A stretch of 22,020 nucleotides of DNA from a virus: IMG/VR virus record IMGVR_UViG_3300028840_008162, positions 1 to 22,020 of that record. One strand, given 5' to 3'. This document shows, piece by piece, positions 16,315-22,020 of the stretch; positions within the stretch are counted from its first letter, which is position 1, and each line of letters opens with the position of its first letter. The translations under genes and the position numbers were made by a program. Under the pieces are notes generated by a model, which saw nothing but the letters and a program-made list of their open reading frames with translations, was not told the origin of the DNA and made no database searches.

Positions 16315-17958
16315 ATGCCCTCTGTTTGGATTGAAGAAAAAGATTTTGATAAAATTTTACATAACAAATATGGTGTTTATTCTAAATCAGAACTCGAACA
16401 GCAGATTAGAGAGGGCAATCTTACTATAAATGAACTTGGTAAGATTTATTCATTATCTGAAGTTCAAATAGTGCATGTATTACGCTTATTAAACCTTACG
16501 CACCGTAATATATTAAGTGACACAAGAATTTCATCCTTTGAGATAACCCCCTCAATACATCAGGTAATCTTAGGAACACTTTTAGGAGATGCTTACATGA
16601 AGGAAAAGAATTCTTTCATGTTAGGTCATAGCATCCATCAAATGGATTATTTCTATACGGTTGCAGAAAAATTAGGGTGTTCAGTATCAACGATATACTA
16701 TAAGAGGGCCACATTAGGAAAGTCTCTGTCTTTATGGACAAATAGACATCCATGTTTTGAGACTTATTTCGAGAGATTCTATCTTAATGGTAAGAAAAAG
16801 AAGCGATTTTCTGAAAAATCAGTTTATGACTTGGAACCTGAGGGCCTAGCTTATTGGTATATGGATGATGGGAAATTTGATGAATATGGCCTAGTTTTAT
16901 GTACGGGGGGTTTTTCAAGAGAAGAGAATTGGATACTTATCGATTTATTGAGAAATAAGTTTTCTGTTGAAGCTACAGAGCAATACCATGATAGAAAAAA
17001 GGATTACCGATATCTCTATATTAAGGCTGAGAGCAGGGGTCATTTCATATCTCTGATAGAACCATATGTTATACCCTCTATGAGGTATAAATTAGAAGGA
17101 AAACCTTATCCAAAATTATCAAACGAGATAGAAATAGCTATTAGGCATATGACTTTCTGTGAAAAAATAGATAAACCGGTTAGGTTTTCTGGTAATTCTG
17201 AACTTAAGAAGATGATAGTTTATAATGTTCCCGATAAAAAAATAGAATACATGAATTCTATAAGGGAGTCAATAAAAGAGAGAAAAATTGTTTCACATAC
17301 GAATGTTAGAAAAGAGCCTTCTTTTGAAGAATTAAAGGCTTTGTTTAAAGACGGGTTAACGGACCAGCAAATAGCCTCACGCTATGGTTTTGGTAGGAAT
17401 AGAATATCTAAAATAAGACGTTCCTTAAATATACCTAGAAAATCAGTTAGATGTAGTTCTGACAGGGTTTGTTTTCCATGCATGAAAGTAAAACTTGTGC
17501 CGTCGGAGAAAGTTGTATCTAATGAATATAATCCGAATAAAGTAGCCCATACCGAGATGTCGCTATTAATACACAGTATAGAAGAAGATGGACTCACTCA
17601 GCCCGTAGTTGTTTTTTATGATTCAAGTATTGATAAATATATAGTTATTGATGGCTTTCATAGATTTACTGTCTTAAAGGACCACTTTAAAGTGGATAAA
17701 ATACCCGTTGTAGTTCTTGAGAAGAAACTTGAAGATAGAATGGCTTCTACTATACGTCATAATAGGGCACGGGGTAAGCATCAAGTGGACCTTATGGGGA
17801 TTCTGGTTAATGACCTGTCTGCTAAAGGTTGGTTAGATGAGCAGATAGCTCAGCACCTTGGTATGGAGGGGGAGGAGCTCTTAAGATTAAGACAACAAGT
17901 TGGATGTGCTAAATATTTAGCAGGAAGTGAATATTCCTCTTCATGGGAAATTAAATGA
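16315..17958 (+). CDS. LAGLIDADG homing endonuclease fused to IbrB/ParB-like domain
   Basis: 547 residues from ATG 16315, chosen because TGAGGAG lies 7 bases upstream; a TTG at 16300 overlaps that site and is unlikely. Residues 24-62 look like a helix-turn-helix. Residues about 80-280 are a LAGLIDADG endonuclease with ILGTLLGDAY (85-94) and LAYWYMDDGKFD (178-189). Residues 336-375 form a second helix-turn-helix-like segment. Cys380, Cys386 and Cys389 form a small cluster. Residues 394-547 match the ParB-like IbrB family: VPSEKVVSNEYNPN, then IDGFHRF (445-451), RMASTIRHNRARGKH and an HLGMEGEELLRL end. No Cys1 block A or His-Asn-Cys end surrounds the endonuclease, so this is a fusion, not an intein. 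The stop overlaps the next start (ATGA). The activity of each half is inferred from motifs. Confidence 0.9.
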   Translation: MPSVWIEEKDFDKILHNKYGVYSKSELEQQIREGNLTINELGKIYSLSEVQIVHVLRLLNLTHRNILSDTRISSFEITPSIHQVILGTLLGDAYMKEKNSFMLGHSIHQMDYFYTVAEKLGCSVSTIYYKRATLGKSLSLWTNRHPCFETYFERFYLNGKKKKRFSEKSVYDLEPEGLAYWYMDDGKFDEYGLVLCTGGFSREENWILIDLLRNKFSVEATEQYHDRKKDYRYLYIKAESRGHFISLIEPYVIPSMRYKLEGKPYPKLSNEIEIAIRHMTFCEKIDKPVRFSGNSELKKMIVYNVPDKKIEYMNSIRESIKERKIVSHTNVRKEPSFEELKALFKDGLTDQQIASRYGFGRNRISKIRRSLNIPRKSVRCSSDRVCFPCMKVKLVPSEKVVSNEYNPNKVAHTEMSLLIHSIEEDGLTQPVVVFYDSSIDKYIVIDGFHRFTVLKDHFKVDKIPVVVLEKKLEDRMASTIRHNRARGKHQVDLMGILVNDLSAKGWLDEQIAQHLGMEGEELLRLRQQVGCAKYLAGSEYSSSWEIK

Positions 17959-18779
17959 ATGGCTCTGTCCTTTTCACTAACAGCGTAGATTTTGAGGTCA
18001 AAAAAATATTATCAGTCTCATTGTGGTCAAAAAGAAGATTCTACATATACGGAAGTTGCCCATCTTTAGATGAGCTTAAGCAGCGCCTTCCAGATTTTGT
18101 TTTCGTAGATTTGAGAGATCTATTAGATCCACAGTTTATAAAAATATTTATCGACAACTCAGATTCAGATTTTTTTGTGATAAAGTGCCTTAGATTTAGC
18201 GATATAATGCATAGGGGCATTGAGAAGTTACAGTTATCATTAGGGTATAAATTTGTTGTAGATAATCATCCTTTTATGGGAAAATCAGAAATATACTGGT
18301 CGTATTTTTTATGGAGCTTCTTCGATAGGTCATTGTTGGGTTATCCCCATTGCTATTCTTTTATCACGGCTCTTAAGAACAATCCTTTTAATATCATGGA
18401 CATAGCTTCAAGGGTTATATCTAAAACTGATACTGATATCCGTGAAATTTTTGATAAAATAGAGGTAAAGAGAATTCAGGTAGATATAGAAACAAAAAAT
18501 GATTATCAGAAACTCAAGACAAAATTATTTGAGGAAGAAAACAGTCCTTTAGTAATATCCAAGAAACTAAGAAGATTTGTAATTCAAAAATATCCTGAGC
18601 TGAAAGAGGGCTTTGACCTTCTAAGGTTAGGTAATGTTTTTGATCAATTCCAAAAGGGTATCAGGACTATAATCGTGTCGGACCTTAAAGTAGATGAATA
18701 TTTGGAAAATAGATTCTGGGAATACATTAATAATGCCAATATTTTTATGAGAACTATATATGACGGAAAAACTGAATAG
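17955..18779 (+). CDS. Unknown protein between ParB-like and PP-loop genes
   Basis: A 274-residue AT-rich gene starting in an ATGA overlap with the ParB-like gene and overlapping the next gene by 20 bases, so all three are co-translated. The N-terminal half is alpha/beta in character, with alternating hydrophobic strands (RRFYIYG, FVFVDLRDLL, DFFVIKCL) and a Trp/Tyr/Phe-rich centre (SEIYWSYFLWSFFDRSLLGY). The C-terminal half is helical and charged. No Walker A, PP-loop, zinc or nuclease motif is visible, and I do not recognise a family. Its position implies that it works with the flanking ParB-like and PAPS-reductase-like proteins. Confidence 0.85.
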   Translation: MNGSVLFTNSVDFEVKKILSVSLWSKRRFYIYGSCPSLDELKQRLPDFVFVDLRDLLDPQFIKIFIDNSDSDFFVIKCLRFSDIMHRGIEKLQLSLGYKFVVDNHPFMGKSEIYWSYFLWSFFDRSLLGYPHCYSFITALKNNPFNIMDIASRVISKTDTDIREIFDKIEVKRIQVDIETKNDYQKLKTKLFEEENSPLVISKKLRRFVIQKYPELKEGFDLLRLGNVFDQFQKGIRTIIVSDLKVDEYLENRFWEYINNANIFMRTIYDGKTE

Positions 18780-19848
18780 AATCTATTTATCAGATAATGT
18801 GCTATTTTCTGCTCAGAAAAGGATTGCTCTTATTTTTAATGAGTTTGAGAAAATTGTTGTATCCATAAGTAGTGGTAAAGATAGTACAGTTCTTTTCTGG
18901 CTGGCTATGGAGGAAGCAATAAAAAGGAAGAGGAAGATAAAGGTATTTTTCTTAGATCAGGAGGCTGAATATGAGTCCAGTATAAAACTAATAGAATTTA
19001 TGATGACCCAATCGTTAGTTGACCCCATGTGGTTTCAAATACCCCTAAGATTAACCAACGCTACTTCATATAGTAATAGTGTATTCTGTTGTTGGGAAGA
19101 AAATAAGGAGTGGTTGCGTTCAAAGCATCCTTTAGCAATACATTCACTCAAAGAAAAATACCCAGACAGGTTCTATGGCTTTTTTAATTGGGTAGAGAAG
19201 AAGAATTCCGATACAGCTTTTTTAATTGGGCTTAGGGCTGAAGAGAGCATCAATCGGTTAAGAGCTGTAATGTTAAATCCCGGTTGGAACTCAATCAGAT
19301 GGAGTACTAAAACTAAAGGGAGTAATACTTTTCGATTTTACCCGATATATGATTGGGTAGTTAGTGATATCTGGAAATACATTTATGAAAATAATCTACC
19401 TTATAATTCTGTTTATGATAGAATGTATCATTCCAATAAAAACTATTATAAAACGATGAGGGTAAGTAATCTTATACATGAAAAGAGCTTTAGATGCTTA
19501 GGGGACTTACAGATTTACGAACCGGTGATGTTCGATAAATTGGTAAAGAGATTACCCGGTATTCATGTGGCTTCTATTTATTCCAAAGAAAAGACTGTTT
19601 TCAACACCGATGTATTACCTAAGAGTTTTAAGTCATGGAAGGATTATAAGGATTACCTTTTAAGAACGACTCCATTAGAATATAAAAATAGGTTTGATAA
19701 GAGATTCTCAAAACAGCCTGATAATGAGAATATGGCCAGAAAACAGGTTAGACAGATTTTGTTAAATGATTATGAGAATAATTTAAATATAAAAACAGTG
19801 AAAAAAAATAAGATTGAATTGTATGAAAAATGGTGGGATAAATTTTAA
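18760..19848 (+). CDS. PAPS-reductase-family PP-loop protein, IbrA-like
   Basis: A 362-residue protein starting at ATG 18760 inside the previous gene. Residues 32-46 (IVVSISSGKDSTVLF) hold the PP-loop ATP-binding signature with SSGKDS in place of SGGKDS. LDQEAEY (65-71), GLRAEES (157-163), PIYDWVVSDIWKYI (195-208) and NLPYNSVYD (212-220) are all typical of the PAPS reductase / adenylyl-transferring PP-loop family. Cys110-Cys111 and Cys246 are the only prominent Cys positions; the ECGLH-type Cys motif of assimilatory PAPS reductases is absent. Together with the ParB-like partner this matches the IbrA/IbrB pair of E. coli and prophages. A sulfur-transfer or adenylation role is possible, but the substrate is unknown. 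Confidence 0.88.
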   Translation: MTEKLNRIYLSDNVLFSAQKRIALIFNEFEKIVVSISSGKDSTVLFWLAMEEAIKRKRKIKVFFLDQEAEYESSIKLIEFMMTQSLVDPMWFQIPLRLTNATSYSNSVFCCWEENKEWLRSKHPLAIHSLKEKYPDRFYGFFNWVEKKNSDTAFLIGLRAEESINRLRAVMLNPGWNSIRWSTKTKGSNTFRFYPIYDWVVSDIWKYIYENNLPYNSVYDRMYHSNKNYYKTMRVSNLIHEKSFRCLGDLQIYEPVMFDKLVKRLPGIHVASIYSKEKTVFNTDVLPKSFKSWKDYKDYLLRTTPLEYKNRFDKRFSKQPDNENMARKQVRQILLNDYENNLNIKTVKKNKIELYEKWWDKF

Positions 19849-19853
19849 CTAGA

Positions 19854-20042
19854 CTAATCATCATGATGCGGCTTAATATGACTACTGGAACGATTCATCT
19901 GTCCTATTTTATGCTCCGGTAAGCCGTCCGTATCATGGGGTGTTTTAAGTGGGTGGTCCTCTGATATAGCCGGTTGAGGGGGTACGTATTCTCCGCCCTC
20001 AAGCTGCCAGTAATATTTGATCTTTTTATTTATTTTAGTCAT
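19854..20042 (-). CDS. Small hypothetical protein
   Basis: A 62-residue minus-strand frame with an AGGAAA site before its ATG at 20042. It is polar, with KINKKIKYYWQLEGGEYVPP at the start and a His/Ser/Asp-rich end. It lies 45 bases after the membrane-protein gene on the same strand and converges on the PP-loop gene with only 5 bases between stops. No family is recognised, and a non-coding interpretation is possible. Confidence 0.5.
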   Translation of the reverse strand: MTKINKKIKYYWQLEGGEYVPPQPAISEDHPLKTPHDTDGLPEHKIGQMNRSSSHIKPHHDD

Positions 20043-20060
20043 ATCTGTTTCCTATTTATG

Positions 20061-20080
20061 GGGGCTGATAGCTCAGCCCC
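20061..20080. terminator. Hairpin between two minus-strand genes
   Basis: GGGGCTGA (20061-20068) pairs with TCAGCCCC (20073-20080) around a TAGC loop. On the plus strand it is followed by TTTAGTTT, a weak T tract, so it could stop transcripts reading out of the PP-loop gene. On the minus strand there is no T tract, so it may instead act as a processing or attenuation hairpin. Confidence 0.5.
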
Positions 20081-20086
20081 TTTAGT

Positions 20087-20452
20087 TTATTGATTTGTTT
20101 CCTCTGGTTCCGGAGTAGCAGATTCATCTTCAATCGTTGGAGCTGGCAAGAGATACTCGGTAATTTTCTTATCCTTCTCTTCTTTCGTAAGGTCTTTTCT
20201 ACCATCCAGATAGACTCCAAAGGACAGGTCCTGGAAGGTCGTCTGGATAGTAAGACCGAGTCTTTGCCAGAGAGATTCTGCTGCGGGGGATTTGAAACTA
20301 CGCTTTTGAAGAAAAACAGTTCCGAGGAATCTATTGATGACCATACCATACTGAATGGTTTTCTTCCTGGGTAAGATCATACCTATAAGTGACGGTAAGA
20401 TCGACCCAGCAAGGATAAGTGCAAGGTTAACCATACGGTCATCCCATTCCAT
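20087..20452 (-). CDS. Small membrane protein, possible holin-like
   Basis: A 121-residue protein on the minus strand with an AAAGGGGGT site before ATG 20452. Residues about 8-27 (VNLALILAGSILPSLIGMIL) form one strong membrane segment near the N terminus. The rest is polar, ending in an acidic Pro/Glu/Thr-rich tail (APTIEDESATPEPEETNQ). Size and a single N-terminal membrane span are compatible with a holin or other small phage membrane protein, but no lysin gene is seen beside it, so that role is unproven. Its start overlaps the end of the DUF5824-like gene by 14 bases, so the two are probably co-expressed. Confidence 0.65.
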   Translation of the reverse strand: MEWDDRMVNLALILAGSILPSLIGMILPRKKTIQYGMVINRFLGTVFLQKRSFKSPAAESLWQRLGLTIQTTFQDLSFGVYLDGRKDLTKEEKDKKITEYLLPAPTIEDESATPEPEETNQ

Positions 20453-20876
20453 AATCTACCCCCTTTATAAAGAGTGAGGCGACTTTCTTTGCAGATTCTT
20501 TATCTGCTTTTTCCATTTGAGCTACTATTTTTTTAGCCCAGATATAACCGGGATCACCTCCCCATATTAACCACGCCACATAGCCCCTATCCTTCCAGGG
20601 TTTGTCCTTATACTCTGGATTAATGGCCTTATTCTTCTCGTGCCTATCGAAGAAGGCTTTCATTCTTTTAACCGTTGAGGGGGATAGTTCGTCCCTGTTC
20701 TTAAGATTCACTGCTCTTTGGACTCCCGACCCGATACCTTCCTTCTTAGCCTCAGAGACTGAAAGGCCTCCTTTTCCACCCGCTTTTCTACGATATTCTA
20801 AGCCTTTTTCTGCCTCTTTTGCAACGGTCTCTGGGGGCCTGAAATCTATGTGACTGTAACGATTGGGCTTAGACAT
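20439..20876 (-). CDS. DUF5824-family protein
   Basis: A 145-residue minus-strand protein with a strong AAAGGAGA site before ATG 20876. It begins MSKPNRYSHIDFRPPETV, then carries GLEYRRKAGGKGG, a LSPSTVKRMKAFFDRHEKNK helix and a YVAWLIWGGDPGYIWAKKI end. I recognise this pattern from the DUF5824 family, found in cyanophages and other phages, whose function is not known. The conserved helix-rich, basic character suggests nucleic-acid or head-protein contact, but this is speculative. Confidence 0.8.
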   Translation of the reverse strand: MSKPNRYSHIDFRPPETVAKEAEKGLEYRRKAGGKGGLSVSEAKKEGIGSGVQRAVNLKNRDELSPSTVKRMKAFFDRHEKNKAINPEYKDKPWKDRGYVAWLIWGGDPGYIWAKKIVAQMEKADKESAKKVASLFIKGVDYGMG

Positions 20877-20956
20877 TAAAATCTCCTTTTTTCAGAACTT
20901 TATATCGAGAGATTATTAAACTATCATTAAATAAGCCCTAAATACAAGGAGTTAGC
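20877..20956. promoter_or_regulatory. Divergent promoter region
   Basis: This 80-base AT-rich gap separates the minus-strand gene ending its 5' end at 20876 from the plus-strand gene at 20957, so it should carry promoters in both directions. It contains GATTATTAAACTATCATTAAATAAG (split here as 20911-20920 and 20921-20935), related in composition to the motif at 13808, starting about 46 bases before ATG 20957. AAGGAG sites for both genes are present at its ends. Confidence 0.5.
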
Positions 20957-21355
20957 ATGACTTATCTCAATGATGTTATGAAGTCTAAAGAGGATGCTGC
21001 AGAGAATCTTAATCTACTTGAAGAGAGTATTAAGAAGCTGAGAAAGGAGTATGATGTTCTCTCACAAAGACTCTACGAATTATCTGAACGAGAGCTGAAG
21101 GTTAAGGAGATATATCGATTGGCTGGGATACATCTACCCAGGCTTCAGAGGAGAACAGAGCTCAGTGATAAGGATAAGGCTGAGATTGAAAAATGGCTTT
21201 GCAGGGCGAAGTCGCTGAGTGGCCTTGATGATATTATATTAGCCTTCCGAGAGATGGATAAATATAAGGCTGGTGATATCAAAATAAATTTGTATGCCCT
21301 TATCCAAAAGATTATTATAGGTGGACCATTCAAGGAAGGGACCGGTAAGAAATGA
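20957..21355 (+). CDS. Hypothetical coiled-coil protein
   Basis: A 132-residue protein with AAGGAG before ATG 20957. Residues about 8-60 are a long charged helix with heptad-like hydrophobics (AAENLNLLEESIKKLRKEYD onward), predicting a coiled coil. A second helical part contains LSDKDKAEIEKWLCRAKSLS, and the C terminus ends in a glycine-rich basic tail. The stop overlaps the glycosyltransferase start (ATGA), so the two are translationally coupled. Function unknown. Confidence 0.75.
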   Translation: MTYLNDVMKSKEDAAENLNLLEESIKKLRKEYDVLSQRLYELSERELKVKEIYRLAGIHLPRLQRRTELSDKDKAEIEKWLCRAKSLSGLDDIILAFREMDKYKAGDIKINLYALIQKIIIGGPFKEGTGKK

Positions 21356-22020
21356 CTGATATATTCATTCCTTGTAGCCCGAATTATTATCGTAAGCTCC
21401 CGTCTGCCCTCTGTAGCGCTCTTACTCAGACCTACCAAGATAAAAGGGTGTTGCTTTATTTAGATGGAATCAATGGTGATACTGAAGGGTTACTCAGACA
21501 ATGGTGGTATACAGCTGATGATACCCCTGGATCCAATAAGGATCATCAAACTTTCAGATTATTAAGAAGAGACCTAGAGATAGAGTACTGTAAAAGAGGA
21601 GTTCTTATTAAGAACTTTGACGGTCCTCGTGGTAGTGCTGCTATTTCAAGACAGTGGCTTTTCGAGTGGCCTTGTATTTCAGAATGGGTTAAGACACTCG
21701 ATGCGGATGATATTCTCTTACCGGATGCTCTGGACTATATGATGTCCTATGCAAAAGATGGTGTAGATGCAGTTTTATGCCCCATGATGTTTTGTCGAAA
21801 GAATAGGCATATTGAAATTATTCCCGGTCGACCTATGATAGGTAAGTGTGGAACAGGTAGTTTCCTGTATTCAAGGAACTTTCTGAAAAGACTTATAGAA
21901 ATGGGTTTCTGTTGGCCCAATCAATGGGCTCATGACGCTTCATTTCTTACTTTCATTCAAGATAAAGGATTCAATTTTGTTACCACATCTGAAAATTTTT
22001 TGTATGTATATATAAAATGA
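21352..22020 (+). CDS. Glycosyltransferase, GT2-like (GT-A fold)
   Basis: A 222-residue protein complete to a TGA at the last bases of the window. The N terminus (TDIFIPCSPNYYRKLPSALC, SALTQTYQDKRVLLYLDG) is the classic GT2 nucleotide-sugar fold start. DADD at residues 117-120 supplies the metal/UDP-sugar binding DxD motif. A later GTGSFLYSRNFLKRL and a WAHDASFL segment fit the acceptor side. It is rather short for a full GT2 enzyme, and no membrane helix is seen. It would transfer a sugar to a protein, lipid or DNA acceptor. In this context a virion protein, such as the Thr-rich fiber, or modified phage DNA are candidate acceptors. Confidence 0.8.
   Translation: MTDIFIPCSPNYYRKLPSALCSALTQTYQDKRVLLYLDGINGDTEGLLRQWWYTADDTPGSNKDHQTFRLLRRDLEIEYCKRGVLIKNFDGPRGSAAISRQWLFEWPCISEWVKTLDADDILLPDALDYMMSYAKDGVDAVLCPMMFCRKNRHIEIIPGRPMIGKCGTGSFLYSRNFLKRLIEMGFCWPNQWAHDASFLTFIQDKGFNFVTTSENFLYVYIK

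Noticed and set aside
16315-17958. Reading the LAGLIDADG part of the ParB-like gene as a third intein
   Set aside because: No Cys/Ser block A, no T-x-x-H block B and no His-Asn junction are visible around it; it has its own start and helix-turn-helix-like flanks.
20087-20452. Calling the small membrane protein a definite holin
   Set aside because: Only a single membrane span is visible and no lysin gene is adjacent, so the call is kept tentative.
1-22020. tRNA or rRNA genes
   Set aside because: No cloverleaf-like or conserved rRNA segment was recognised by eye in the intergenic spaces, which are short.

Overview
The window looks like the head (capsid) module of a large tailed double-stranded DNA phage or related provirus, probably a myovirus-type virus with a multi-part prohead. 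Evidence is a run of tightly packed, often overlapping genes on the plus strand in the usual order portal, small accessory genes, prohead protease, scaffold-like protein, decoration-like protein, major capsid protein. Strong AGGAGG-type ribosome binding sites precede the most abundant structural genes. The host cannot be named from this sequence; no tRNA or rRNA genes were seen, and no terminase lies in the window.

Layout: (1) Positions 1-2655 are the 3' part of a collagen-like fiber gene: 239 uninterrupted Gly-X-Y triplets followed by a globular beta-rich tip. (2) 2711-3904 is a second surface/structural protein. (3) 4031-11018 is a string of small unknown genes surrounding the portal gene; the portal carries a 490-residue intein. 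(4) 11024-13786 is a prohead protease with a scaffold-like tail, interrupted by a 420-residue intein placed just before its probable catalytic His. (5) 13867-16192 holds the highly expressed scaffold-like, decoration-like and major capsid genes, closed by a strong intrinsic terminator. (6) 16315-19848 is a separate AT-rich three-gene operon: a LAGLIDADG homing endonuclease fused to an IbrB/ParB-like domain, an unknown protein, and an IbrA-like PAPS-reductase-family (PP-loop) enzyme. (7) 20876-19854 is a minus-strand trio: a DUF5824-like gene, a small membrane protein and a short unknown gene. (8) 20957-22020 holds a coiled-coil protein and a GT2-like glycosyltransferase.

How the parts fit: the head genes would build and mature a capsid. 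Three LAGLIDADG elements (two inteins and one ParB fusion) sit in or beside the portal, protease and major capsid genes, so the module is heavily colonised by homing elements. The ParB-like/unknown/PP-loop operon is the least explained part and the best candidate for an undescribed system; ParB-like plus PAPS-reductase-like pairs are known in phages and prophages, but the homing-endonuclease fusion and the middle gene are unusual. A recurring intergenic motif (TAATAATCTCTTWATACA-like) 50-59 bases before start codons may be a phage-specific promoter.
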